The position numbers and the translations under genes are program-made. From Spirulina subsalsa CS-330 (GTDB taxonomy: Bacteria > Cyanobacteriota > Cyanobacteriia > Cyanobacteriales > Spirulinaceae), in the NCBI RefSeq assembly GCF_028330765.1, contig NZ_JAQMTY010000096.1, positions 1 to 36,017 on the forward strand: a stretch of DNA of 36,017 bases, written 5' to 3'. The notes beneath the pieces are model-generated. The model searched no databases and was not told the DNA's origin. It worked only from the letters and a program-made list of their open reading frames with translations. The number at the start of each line of letters is the position of its first letter. Position 1 is the first letter of the stretch. Shown here piece by piece: positions 1 through 7,667 of this stretch.

Positions 1-153
1 GCTAAATCTGAATTAACAGATTTGAGAAATCAGGATAAATCAATGGCGTTAGTCGTTGAGCCTAGCAACCCTCTGCAACTCTCGTTGTTTGAGTGGATAA
101 ATGGTCAGGTAACTGGCTGTTCAGAATCTCCCACTCTAGCCCGTAGGGTTTAG
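1..153 (+). CDS. C-terminal end of a TnpB-like (IS200/IS605 family) protein, 5' truncated by window edge
   Basis: Frame 1 is open from the first base to a TAG at 151-153 and gives the last 50 residues of a protein, ending ESPTLARRV. The coding end runs into a hairpin (128-161) followed by GTATGTCAA. In IS200/IS605-type elements the tnpB 3' end commonly overlaps the right-end hairpin in this way. TnpB is the RNA-guided nuclease of these elements, and its guide (omega) RNA is made from this 3' region. The RuvC and zinc-finger motifs that would prove identity lie outside the window, so the call rests on the tail and the adjoining end structure. Alternative: another accessory IS protein of the same superfamily. 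Confidence 0.5.
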   Translation, partial: AKSELTDLRNQDKSMALVVEPSNPLQLSLFEWINGQVTGCSESPTLARRV

Positions 154-169
154 TGGGGGAGTATGTCAA
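128..169 (+). mobile_element. IS200/IS605-type right-end hairpin
   Basis: The arms CTCCCACT (128-135) and AGTGGGGGAG (152-161) enclose a second pairing between CTAGCCC and GGGTTTAG. They are followed by GTATGTCAA (161-169). The layout, a hairpin at the tnpB stop codon then a short unpaired end, matches right ends of IS200/IS605 elements. A related copy (GGGGGAGTAAGTCAA on the minus strand) lies near 35834-35860. Confidence 0.5.
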
Positions 170-224
170 GATACAGACAGCACATCCGAATGAGCGTGCC
201 TTGTGTTTGTGACATTATGTAGGA

Positions 225-317
225 TATAGCGATCCTAAATCAATCGGAGATCTTATCTCCTCATCAACAAGGGGCTAAAGCCCCTTGCCTGTTCATGAAT
301 CAAATAGGATTGCTATA
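225..317. mobile_element. 93-bp MITE-like element, copy 1 (upstream of hicA)
   Basis: The termini are near-perfect inverted repeats. The left end reads TATAGCGATCCTAAAT, and the right end read in reverse complement is TATAGCAATCCTATTT. The centre holds a palindrome, CAAGGGGCTAAAGCCCCTTG (268-287). A second copy of exactly the same length and layout is at 3046-3138. There is no coding capacity. The right end stops 4 bases before the hicA ATG, so the element supplies the hicA leader. 'MITE-like' is an inference from the inverted termini and duplication; no transposase partner is visible. Confidence 0.6.
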
Positions 318-321
318 GAGC

Positions 322-576
322 ATGAGTCAGTTCAATAAATTAGTTGCTAAATTTTTAGCATTACCGCCACAGGTTCGCTTTCGTGAGGTTTGTGCTCTTC
401 TCAACCATTTTGGCTACGTGGAAGTTCGTGCTAAGGGGAGTCATCACACGTTTGAAAATGCAGCCGGGCAAGTCATTGTCGTTCCCAAAAAAGGAGGAAA
501 ACTCGTTTCTCGAACCTATGTTAAAGTCATTGTCCAACTCTTAGATCTAGAAAACTGGCAAAATCATGGACAGTAA
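322..576 (+). CDS. hicA: HicA-family mRNA interferase toxin
   Basis: This 84-residue protein has the HicA/YcfA fold signature. The motif G39-S40-H41-H42 precedes TFEN, then comes a basic strand-rich segment (VIVVPKKGGKLVSRTYVK) and a closing helix. HicA is a double-stranded-RNA-binding-domain-like ribonuclease that cleaves mRNA through the conserved histidine and is neutralised by HicB. The downstream hicB overlaps by 11 bases, the usual toxin-first order. No good Shine-Dalgarno is visible: the bases just upstream belong to the MITE-like element ending at 317. The length is normal for the family, and the toxin looks intact. Confidence 0.88.
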   Translation: MSQFNKLVAKFLALPPQVRFREVCALLNHFGYVEVRAKGSHHTFENAAGQVIVVPKKGGKLVSRTYVKVIVQLLDLENWQNHGQ

Positions 577-829
577 GCCCATTAATCACAATAGCTTGGA
601 CTATTATTTAGCACTGAAATATCCCATGTCGATCTATCCAGAAGATGACGAAGGATATACAGTCTTAATACCGGACTTGCCGGGATGTATCACCCAAGGC
701 GATACGTTAGAAGAAGCATTAGCGAATATCAACGAAGCACGAGAACTCTGGATTGAGACTGTGTACTTCAGCCAAAAACAGAGAATTCCTCAACCGTCAA
801 CCCTAGAGAAAGCCCATCCAATGGGGTGA
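566..829 (+). CDS. hicB: HicB-family antitoxin
   Basis: This 87-residue protein has the HicB core: a hydrophobic strand (YPMSIYPEDDEGYTVLIPDLPGC, residues 19-41), then TQGDTLEEALANINEARELWI, the helix typical of HicB pseudo-RNase H domains. It starts inside the end of hicA with an 11-base overlap, so translation is probably coupled. Its role is to bind and inhibit HicA, and in many systems to repress the operon. The C-terminal tail is short and shows no clear ribbon-helix-helix or HTH DNA-binding domain, so operon autoregulation is uncertain here. Confidence 0.87.
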   Translation: MDSKPINHNSLDYYLALKYPMSIYPEDDEGYTVLIPDLPGCITQGDTLEEALANINEARELWIETVYFSQKQRIPQPSTLEKAHPMG

Positions 830-849
830 GGGTGCAAGACCTGGGGCGG

Positions 850-1683
850 TTAACGGCGGAAGGGGGTGCGATCGCTCAAAATTTCATGGCCATCGGCGGT
901 GACGAGTACCGTATGTTCAAACTGGGCGGAACATTTTTGATCTGCCGTGACCACCATCCAGCGATCGCGCAATGTCCGCGTCACCTTCGACCCCGCATTA
1001 ATAATCGGTTCAATCGCTAACGTCATCCCCGGCTTGAGCACCTCGTTCGGCAGTTCATCGGTGCGAGCATGGAACACCGCCGGCGGCTCGTGCAAATTGC
1101 GCCCCACCCCATGACCCGTGAAATCATCCACAATGCTGTAGCCGTAGGGTTTAACATAATCTTCGATCGCCCCGGCAATATCTAGCAGTCGATTCCCCGG
1201 TTTCACCTGGGCGATGCCTTGATAGAGGGCTTTTTCTGCCACCTGCATCAACTTCAGTCGAGCCGGTTTAACGCGACCGACTGCGATCGTGATACAGGAA
1301 TCGCCATGGTAGCCATCCTTAAACGCCCCCGTATCTACCTTGAGCAGATCCCCGTTACGAATCACCGCCTTCCGGCTGGGAATCCCATGCACCACCTGAT
1401 CATTTAAACAGGCACAGATCGAAGCCGGAAACCCATGATAGCCCTTAAAACTTGGCGTAGCTCCCTCGGCGCGAATCTGCTCCTCGGCGTAGGCATCGAG
1501 ATCGGCGGTGGTCATCCCCGGTTGGACGCGATCGGCAATCCCTTGCAACACCTTCGCCACAATCCGGCTTGATTCGCGCATCCGTTCAATTTCAACGTCG
1601 GATTTCAATTCAATGCCGCGCCGGGTACGACGGAGGGGCGGCAGGGCTTGACCAGGGGAAAACAGATTAGTGAGAAAGTTCAT
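850..1683 (-). CDS. map: Methionine aminopeptidase, type I
   Basis: A 277-residue enzyme that removes the initiator methionine from nascent proteins in the cytosol. All five metal ligands of the pita-bread fold are present: D117 (VDTGA), D128 (HGDSC), H191 (GHGVG), E225 (AIEPI) and E256 (QFEHT). The substrate-contacting H99 (VVHGIP) is also there. The approximately 20-residue basic N-terminal lead before the catalytic domain is slightly longer than in E. coli MAP, but no zinc-finger linker is seen. It is convergent with hicB (21-bp gap) and divergent from the acetyltransferase at 1835. Cyanobacteria often carry several map genes; this is a complete, probably active copy. Confidence 0.96.
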   Translation of the reverse strand: MNFLTNLFSPGQALPPLRRTRRGIELKSDVEIERMRESSRIVAKVLQGIADRVQPGMTTADLDAYAEEQIRAEGATPSFKGYHGFPASICACLNDQVVHGIPSRKAVIRNGDLLKVDTGAFKDGYHGDSCITIAVGRVKPARLKLMQVAEKALYQGIAQVKPGNRLLDIAGAIEDYVKPYGYSIVDDFTGHGVGRNLHEPPAVFHARTDELPNEVLKPGMTLAIEPIINAGSKVTRTLRDRWMVVTADQKCSAQFEHTVLVTADGHEILSDRTPFRR

Positions 1684-1834
1684 AAACTAGGAAAATCGAG
1701 AAAGCGGCAGCGTTCTCTAGTGTACCGACTTCTTTTGAACTTTTTGGGTCAGGATAGCGAAAACCCGTGTTATTGTAGTCCCAATTTTAAGCATTCACTT
1801 TATTTTTAAGCGGCGTTTTTACCCAATCACAACC

Positions 1835-2962
1835 ATGACAGCTATTGAAATTTTTCCGGTGCAAACCCCTGAACAATTCGAGCAATTTTTTGCAGTGCCC
1901 TTGCAAGTGTATCGGGATGATCCCCATTGGGTGCGACCGTTGGACAGCGGGGTGCGCAAACAATTTAGCCTAGAGAATGCGTTTCTCACCTATGGGGAAA
2001 TGCAGCCCTTTGTGGCGATTAAGGATGGTGAACCGGTGGGGCGTATTATGCCGTCGATTAATCGCCGTTTGATCGAGCGGGAAGGGGAGCAAATCGGGCT
2101 GTTTGGTTTTTTTGAGGTGATTGAAGATGACGATGTGGCGGCGCAATTATTCACGGCGGCGGAACAGTGGCTGCGCGATCGCGCCATCACCCGCATCCGT
2201 GGCCCCATCGATTTTTCCACCCATAATAGCTGTCTTTTTCTGGCTGATGGGTTTACCGATGCTCCCCACATCCTCACCCCCTACAATCCCCCCTACTACA
2301 TCGACTTGATGACAAAATTGGGCTGGGAAACGGCGAAGGATGCCTATGCCTATACGATGGACTTGAGCAAACCCCTCGATTCTCGCTTTGAGCGATCGTA
2401 TCAGATCGCCCTAAAATCCGGCATTACCTTCCGCAATTTACACACCAAAGGGGAAGCCTTCGAGCAAGATTGCCGTACCTTGTACGACCTTTTTACAACG
2501 ATGTTTGCGAATAATTGGAGTTCAAGCCCGCGCACCTGGGACGAGTTTTGGGACGAGGCCCAGGATCTCAAAACCTTGGTTGATCCGGATATTTTTCCCG
2601 TTGCGGAAGATCAGGGCAAAATGATCGGGTTTTGTATGGCACTGCCGGATTATAACATCGCCTTAAAACGGGTGGATGGCAAGTTGAATTGGTTGGGAAT
2701 TCTCAAGTTTCTCTGGTTCCGCCGCCAGATCGATCGCGCCCGTGTGATCGCCATTACCGCCCTCCCGGAATATCGCCGTAAAGCTGTGCCGCTCGCGCTC
2801 GTTCACTTGTTAATGGAACAGGGCACAAAACCAGGAAAACCCTATCAAACGGCCGAGCATTCTTTTGTCTGGGAAGATAACCACCCCTCGCGCCATTTAA
2901 TCGAGGTGACGGGCAGCACCATTGCTAAGACCTATCGTATTTTTGAAAAAGCGATCGCCTAA
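1835..2962 (+). CDS. GNAT-superfamily protein, YghO-like
   Basis: This 375-residue protein resembles the YghO-like branch of GNAT acetyltransferases. The N-terminal half contains VYRDDPHWVRPL, KDGEPVGRI and GLFGFFE, typical of these proteins. The segment RGPIDFSTHNSCLFLADGF follows, and the C-terminal half includes a second acyltransferase-like region (DQGKMIGFCMALPDYN, ALPEYRRKAVPLALVHLLMEQ). The substrate is unknown. There is no signal peptide or membrane segment, so it should be cytosolic. It is monocistronic, sharing a 151-bp divergent promoter region with map. The family assignment is good; a biochemical activity cannot be read from the sequence. Confidence 0.8.
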   Translation: MTAIEIFPVQTPEQFEQFFAVPLQVYRDDPHWVRPLDSGVRKQFSLENAFLTYGEMQPFVAIKDGEPVGRIMPSINRRLIEREGEQIGLFGFFEVIEDDDVAAQLFTAAEQWLRDRAITRIRGPIDFSTHNSCLFLADGFTDAPHILTPYNPPYYIDLMTKLGWETAKDAYAYTMDLSKPLDSRFERSYQIALKSGITFRNLHTKGEAFEQDCRTLYDLFTTMFANNWSSSPRTWDEFWDEAQDLKTLVDPDIFPVAEDQGKMIGFCMALPDYNIALKRVDGKLNWLGILKFLWFRRQIDRARVIAITALPEYRRKAVPLALVHLLMEQGTKPGKPYQTAEHSFVWEDNHPSRHLIEVTGSTIAKTYRIFEKAIA

Positions 2963-3045
2963 CGAAACTTAGATAATGTCCAGAATAATTTCAGGAAAGG
3001 ATGGGGATGATGTGCCGATCTACCTAGACAAGCAACTAACTGAAC

Positions 3046-3138
3046 TATAGCAATTCTCAATTAATTGTAAGTCTTGAAATCCTATTGACAAGGGGCTTAA
3101 GCCCCTTGCCTGCCCATAAAATATTTGGGATTTTTATA
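3046..3138. mobile_element. 93-bp MITE-like element, copy 2 (upstream of solitary hicB)
   Basis: Same length and architecture as the element at 225-317. The left terminus is TATAGCAATTCTCAAT, and the right terminus in reverse complement is TATAAAAATCCCAAAT. The perfect 20-bp central palindrome CAAGGGGCTTAAGCCCCTTG is at 3089-3108 and is followed by CCTGCCCAT, where copy 1 has CCTGTTCAT. The ends are more diverged than in copy 1. It stops 26 bases before the hicB-like start codon. Confidence 0.55.
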
Positions 3139-3164
3139 GAAGAACTAAAAGAGGATAGAGATTT

Positions 3165-3383
3165 ATGAATAGATATAGCATGATTGTTCAATGGTCTGAT
3201 GAAGATCAGCTTTTTTTAGTGACCATTCCAGAGTTTTCTGATCTTGTTGTGATGCCTTGTACCCATGGAAAAACCCGCGTCGAAGCGATCCGAAACGGTG
3301 AAGAAGTGATTGAAATGTACTTAGAAGCGTGGCAGGAAGACGATGCCGTGATTCCTCAGCCGAGAACACTTCAGGTCGCTTGA
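3165..3383 (+). CDS. Solitary HicB-like protein
   Basis: A 72-residue HicB-fold protein. A strand pattern (YSMIVQWSDEDQLFLVTIPEFSDL, residues 4-27) is followed by CTHGKTRVEAIRNGEEVIEMYLEAW and the tail DAVIPQPRTL, which resembles RIPQPSTL in the HicB at 566-829. A purine-rich GAGGATAGAG lies upstream of the ATG. No hicA is adjacent: the next gene downstream is an ABC permease on the opposite strand. It may be an orphan antitoxin remnant or act on a distant HicA. Complete and apparently intact. Confidence 0.8.
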   Translation: MNRYSMIVQWSDEDQLFLVTIPEFSDLVVMPCTHGKTRVEAIRNGEEVIEMYLEAWQEDDAVIPQPRTLQVA

Positions 3384-3402
3384 TACATGGGGTGCAGTCT
3401 TT

Positions 3403-4197
3403 CTAAGCCCCCATGCCGGAATACTGTTTCAGCCCGCGCCGCCAGAGGATACGATTGACGAAAAAGAGGCCGATGCACCAGAGGGCGATCGTTAAAAAGC
3501 CCCGTCCGAGATCCACCGGGAACCCGACGAAAATCGCTGCCGGAAAATAGAGGACATAGGGAAACGGTGTCCATTGCACGATCGCCAGGATCGATTCCGG
3601 AAACACATTCAGCGGCGCAATATATCCCGATAAAAACAGGTAGAACAAAAAGAAAAACTGCTCTAAGGCGCTGGCCCGCTCTGTCCAAAATGCCATCATT
3701 GCTAGGGAATATTGCAGCAAAAAACGTAACAAAAACGCCGCCAGCGTTGCTGCCACACCCCACAGCACCGCCGCCCACCCCGGCCACACAAATACCTGGG
3801 GAGACAAGGCATAAATTAGCCCAATTAAAATCAACAAAAACGGCAGCCGCGCCACCCGTTCCGAGAGATGACCCGCCACATGATGCCACACGGGATCAAT
3901 GGGTTGCAGCAGCCGTAATGAGAGTTTTCCCTGTACCACTTCTTTTTCAAATTCCCACACCACCCACACCAGGGTAAATTGCCGCACCAAAAACACCGTT
4001 ACAAAATAACGGGCAAACTCCACACTGGTTAGCCCAAATTGTCCCGTCCCTGCCGCTTCAATCCAGACCCCCATTAAGATCAACGGCAACGAACCTGACA
4101 ACATCCAAAACAGTAGTTCGGCGCGATATTCCACCATATAGGCGTAATACACCGAGAGGAGGACGCGGCTTTTTTTCACAATCCAGCGAATTGTCAT
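3403..4197 (-). CDS. ABC-2 family transporter permease
   Basis: A 264-residue polytopic membrane protein starting MTIRWIVKKSRVLL. About six hydrophobic segments are visible, for example around LLFWMLSGSLPLILMGVWI, LPFLLILIGLIYAL, AVLWGVAATLAAFLLRFLL and FLTIALWCIGLFFVNRIL. The motif EFEKEVVQGKLSLRLLQPIDP is typical of the ABC-2 family permeases usually paired with a second permease and an ATPase. Neither partner is in the window. Its ATG overlaps the TGA of the UPF0182 gene as ATGA, implying coupled translation. The reading frame stays open upstream to 4791, but that part is a proline/arginine-rich shadow of the UPF0182 gene and is not used here. The substrate is unknown. Confidence 0.85.
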   Translation of the reverse strand: MTIRWIVKKSRVLLSVYYAYMVEYRAELLFWMLSGSLPLILMGVWIEAAGTGQFGLTSVEFARYFVTVFLVRQFTLVWVVWEFEKEVVQGKLSLRLLQPIDPVWHHVAGHLSERVARLPFLLILIGLIYALSPQVFVWPGWAAVLWGVAATLAAFLLRFLLQYSLAMMAFWTERASALEQFFFLFYLFLSGYIAPLNVFPESILAIVQWTPFPYVLYFPAAIFVGFPVDLGRGFLTIALWCIGLFFVNRILWRRGLKQYSGMGA

Positions 4198-7154
4198 GGG
4201 GTAACGGTGGGGGAGGGGTCTGGGGTAGAGGGGATTGGGGTGAGGAGTTCGGCGGGGGTATCGACGGAGCGGCGGATCACTTCTGGGGTGTCGGGGGTGG
4301 GGGAGGGGGTGAAGAGTTCTTGGAGGGCTTGGTCGAGGGTTTTGGCCATGACGATGGTGTTGTCGTAGGCGACGATGACGCGGGCGAGGGTGGGGACGCT
4401 GTTTTGTTCGGCTTCGAGGTAGAGGGGTTCGACATAGAGTAGCGCATCTTCGATGGGGATGACGAGGAGGTTGCCTTGGACGGCTTGGGAGCCTTGGGTA
4501 TTCCAGAGGGAGATTTGTTGGGAGATTTCGGGGTCTTGGTTGATCAGGGCTTCGATTTGGGAAACGCCGAAGACGAGTTTTTGTTTGGGGAATTGGTAGA
4601 GGAGGAGTTTGCCGTAGTTGTCGCCGTCGGAGCGGGCGGCAAGCCAGGCGATTAGGTTGGGGCGGGCGACGGGGGAGTAGGGATGGAGGAGGACAAATTC
4701 GGCGTTGTTGGCGGTGGGGAGCCGCATGATCAGGTGATAGGATTCCACGGGTTGGGTGGTGTCGGCGTAGATTTCTTGGGGGATGGCCCATTGGTCTTCG
4801 CGGTTGTAGAAGACGCGGGGTTCGCGCATGTGGTAGGTGAGGAGGCGTTCGGATTGGGTGTTGAAGAGGTCGGCGGGGTAGCGGAGGTGCGATCGCAACG
4901 CGGGCGGCATCTGTTCTAGGGAGCGGAAAAGGTGGGGGAAAATCTTATGCCAGGTTTGAATGATTGGATCGGTGGGGTCAGCGATGTAGAAGGTGACATC
5001 GCCGTTATAGGCATCGACGACGACTTTCACGGAGTTGCGAATGTAGTTGTAGGGGTTCTCGCCGGGATCGGAGTAGGGGTAGCGATCGCTCGTCGTATAG
5101 GCATCGATCATCCAATACAAATAATTCCCCTCCCCCGATGTCTCCGGCTGATCCTCCACATTCGCCACGACTAAATAGGGATCACTGTCATAGCGCAAAA
5201 ACGGCGCAATTTCCTGCAAGCGGCGGGTAATCGTGCGGCGGAACAACAGCCGCGTTTCCGGCGTGAAGTTTTCCGTAAACAGCATGGGCCAATCCCGCAA
5301 ATAGGCCGCAAACACCCAACGCCGCCACAGGGAATCTAAGGCGATTCCCCCTTTACCATCGTAGGTATTCAGCACATTGTCCGCCCCGCTGGGAAAGTCA
5401 AATTCCTGCACCTTCGTGGAGGTCAGAATATGGGTGTGGGTCAGTTCGCCAAAGTAAATCCGCGGCCGACCGAGGGGAATACTCCCCGGCACGAGGTCAT
5501 CCGCGATTTGTAGCTGCCCCGCATCGGCTTCCGTGCCAATATCCTGCACATCGTAGGCCGGTAGCCCCCCTTCCCCGACGCGATTCACCGGCGACAGGGT
5601 GAACCCGTAGCCGTGGGTGTAGACCAAATGCTCGTTCACCCAGGTTTTGGTCACGCCTTCGACTTTGTCGTAGTCCAGTTCACGGGGGGCGATGATCATC
5701 TGTTGGGTTTGGGTTTGGGTGCTGCCGTCGTCAAGATAGCGTTGAATGGTGTAGCGATCGATGTCGGCATCGTTAAAACTGTAGTAGAGGCGGATTTCCT
5801 GGAGTTGGCGGTTGGCTTGGAGGAGGGGGCGGGTGTCCCAGAGGCGGATGTTGTCGATGGTGGGGGGGTTGGCTTCGATTTGGGCGAGGCTGAGGGTGTC
5901 TTGGGGGTCGAAGGTTTGGGCATCGATGCGATCGAGGCCGAAGGCGTTCCGGGTGGCGGCGATGCTGCGGGTGAGGTAGGGGGTTTCTCGTTCGAGTTCG
6001 TTGGGCTGAACGTTGAAGCGTTGCATGGTGCTACTGAGGGTGAGGCCGATGAGGGAGGGAATCAGGTAGAGGATGATGATGTTGCGGCCGACGGTGAGGA
6101 GGCGACAGTCGCGGGGACGGCGGCGGGAGGTGGATTGCCAGATCAGCCCGACCCCGATGCCGAGGGCGATACAGCCGAGGCCGATTTCCCAGGGGAGTTG
6201 GAGGTTTACGTCGGTGTAGCCTGCGCCGTAGACTGCGCCCCGGGTGGAGTAGACGCGCTGAAAACAGGTGACAACGTGCTGAAGGGCGATCGCACCCATC
6301 ATCACCCCACCCAACCGGTAAAGATGGCGCAATTGGGGCGGGGAAAAGCCCGGAAACCGTCCTTGGGACAGGCTATCACCGGACAGGAGATAAACCAGCA
6401 GGCAGGCGATCAGGGTCACAAGCGCCAACCCAGCAAACCAGAGGGACACCAATTCAATCACCGGCAGGCGAAAGAGATAAAAACTAATGTCCAGGTTGAA
6501 GAGGGGGTCACGCTCATAAAACGGGGTGGCGGCCTGCCAGGTGAGGAGGCGCGTCCAATGGTTGGTGGCTAAATAGCCCCATAGCACCACCACCAAAAGC
6601 CCCAAGCCCCGCACCATCCACTGCACCCGCACGATGATGCCCACGGCGATCGCGGCCACCACCAGCCAGAGCCGACTGTGATCGGGAGCGAACAGGGCAA
6701 TCAGCGATCGCCAACTCAGGGTCGGCGGCAGATCCGGGGTCAGGGTGGGAACCGATGACCCCAGCCACCCGTATTGAAACGCCACGTAGGCATACTGCAC
6801 CGTCATCCAGCCCAAGAACACCGCCAAGCCCACCGTAATCGGCAACAACCAGCGCAGGGACAGGGATTGGGACTTGGGGGGAAGGGGCAGCGGGCACAGG
6901 GGGCGATTGTCCACCGGCGCGGGGTGGGGGTATTGGTGGCGATCGCACCCCGCCAAATTTTTAAAATAAAACAGCGCCGAAAGCCCACTCACCACCACCC
7001 AAAGCAGCACCTGAGTCTGCATCCGCGTCCAAAACGCCGCCTGGTAACCCACCTCTTCAAACCACAGAATTTGCGCGATCAGAGCAATACCGCGATCGGC
7101 CAACAGCAGCCCCACCACGCCCAATCCAACCATTATTCCCCGTTTACCGACCAT
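4194..7154 (-). CDS. UPF0182 family large membrane protein
   Basis: A very large membrane protein of about 986 residues from the start chosen here. The N-terminal third carries about seven hydrophobic segments. A long soluble region with tryptophan- and tyrosine-rich motifs follows (ETPYLTRSIAATRNAFGLDRI, VNEHLVYTHGYGFTLSPVNRVGEGGLP, GRPRIYFGELTHTHI, LFRSLEQMPPALRSHLRYPADLFNTQ), and these mark the UPF0182 (COG1615) family. It ends in a proline/threonine-rich tail. The function of the family is unknown. The frame opens at 7205, but the ATG at 7154 begins MVGKRGIMVGLGVV just before the first membrane segment, and a third candidate is at 7133. It overlaps the downstream ABC permease by four bases (ATGA) and is divergent from the rhodanese gene. 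Confidence 0.88.
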   Translation of the reverse strand: MVGKRGIMVGLGVVGLLLADRGIALIAQILWFEEVGYQAAFWTRMQTQVLLWVVVSGLSALFYFKNLAGCDRHQYPHPAPVDNRPLCPLPLPPKSQSLSLRWLLPITVGLAVFLGWMTVQYAYVAFQYGWLGSSVPTLTPDLPPTLSWRSLIALFAPDHSRLWLVVAAIAVGIIVRVQWMVRGLGLLVVVLWGYLATNHWTRLLTWQAATPFYERDPLFNLDISFYLFRLPVIELVSLWFAGLALVTLIACLLVYLLSGDSLSQGRFPGFSPPQLRHLYRLGGVMMGAIALQHVVTCFQRVYSTRGAVYGAGYTDVNLQLPWEIGLGCIALGIGVGLIWQSTSRRRPRDCRLLTVGRNIIILYLIPSLIGLTLSSTMQRFNVQPNELERETPYLTRSIAATRNAFGLDRIDAQTFDPQDTLSLAQIEANPPTIDNIRLWDTRPLLQANRQLQEIRLYYSFNDADIDRYTIQRYLDDGSTQTQTQQMIIAPRELDYDKVEGVTKTWVNEHLVYTHGYGFTLSPVNRVGEGGLPAYDVQDIGTEADAGQLQIADDLVPGSIPLGRPRIYFGELTHTHILTSTKVQEFDFPSGADNVLNTYDGKGGIALDSLWRRWVFAAYLRDWPMLFTENFTPETRLLFRRTITRRLQEIAPFLRYDSDPYLVVANVEDQPETSGEGNYLYWMIDAYTTSDRYPYSDPGENPYNYIRNSVKVVVDAYNGDVTFYIADPTDPIIQTWHKIFPHLFRSLEQMPPALRSHLRYPADLFNTQSERLLTYHMREPRVFYNREDQWAIPQEIYADTTQPVESYHLIMRLPTANNAEFVLLHPYSPVARPNLIAWLAARSDGDNYGKLLLYQFPKQKLVFGVSQIEALINQDPEISQQISLWNTQGSQAVQGNLLVIPIEDALLYVEPLYLEAEQNSVPTLARVIVAYDNTIVMAKTLDQALQELFTPSPTPDTPEVIRRSVDTPAELLTPIPSTPDPSPTVTP

Positions 7155-7248
7155 ACTCCTTGACCCTGATCCCGATAGAATGGACGAATCGACATCAGCT
7201 ATCATTCGTCATTGCGCGTTTAATATTCTCTACAATTTTGACTCTCCC

Positions 7249-7602
7249 ATGCACAGCCATTCTGACCCCCTTCCGAGTATTTCCGTCACCGATCTGGCCC
7301 AGCGTCTCGCCGCAGGCGATGATACGCTCCAACTCATTGACGTGCGAGAAACCGAAGAAATCGAAGTGGCGAGCCTGCCTAATTTTAAGGTTTTCCCCCT
7401 CAGCACCTTTACCCAATGGTCGATGACGCTCCCCCAAACCCTTGATCCCCATGCTGAAACCTATGTCCTGTGCCACCACGGCATGCGCTCGGCGCAAATG
7501 TGCCAATGGTTACGGAGCCAAGGGTTTACAAATGTTACAAATATAAGAGGCGGCATTGATGCCTATGCCGACCTCGTCGATCCGACGATCGCTCGCTACT
7601 GA
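7249..7602 (+). CDS. Rhodanese-like sulfurtransferase
   Basis: A 117-residue single-domain rhodanese. It has the N-terminal signature QLIDVRETEEIEVASLPN (residues 28-45), the catalytic cysteine C75 in the active-site loop C-H-H-G-M-R-S (75-81), and the closing motif NVTNIRGGIDAYA. Such proteins move sulfane sulfur or reduce persulfides in the cytosol; the physiological partner is not evident. The ATG at 7249 gives a normal-length protein; the frame is open from 7180 but that would add an unconserved lead. It lies 65 bases upstream of hrcA in the same orientation. Confidence 0.9.
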   Translation: MHSHSDPLPSISVTDLAQRLAAGDDTLQLIDVRETEEIEVASLPNFKVFPLSTFTQWSMTLPQTLDPHAETYVLCHHGMRSAQMCQWLRSQGFTNVTNIRGGIDAYADLVDPTIARY

Positions 7603-7667
7603 TCCATCCCCTCTCATCCGTAGCTTCACCGAATAATAATTTTTTTTAATCTCCCAAGACTTTGACT

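Noticed and set aside
608-640. TTAGCACTG near 608 as a possible CIRCE half-site for HrcA
   Set aside because: It is not followed by the GAGTGCTAA half at the required spacing and lies inside hicB.
826-1020. Small plus-strand frame overlapping the 3' end of map
   Set aside because: It reads antisense through conserved map codons.
4198-4791. N-terminal extension of the ABC permease frame (about 198 codons)
   Set aside because: The translation is a proline/arginine/histidine-rich shadow of the UPF0182 gene. The permease begins naturally at the ATG overlapping the UPF0182 stop.
5613-6572. Long plus-strand open frame (319 codons) antisense to UPF0182
   Set aside because: Low-complexity G/V/E/D composition from an antisense GC-rich frame with no domain, inside a well-supported gene on the other strand.
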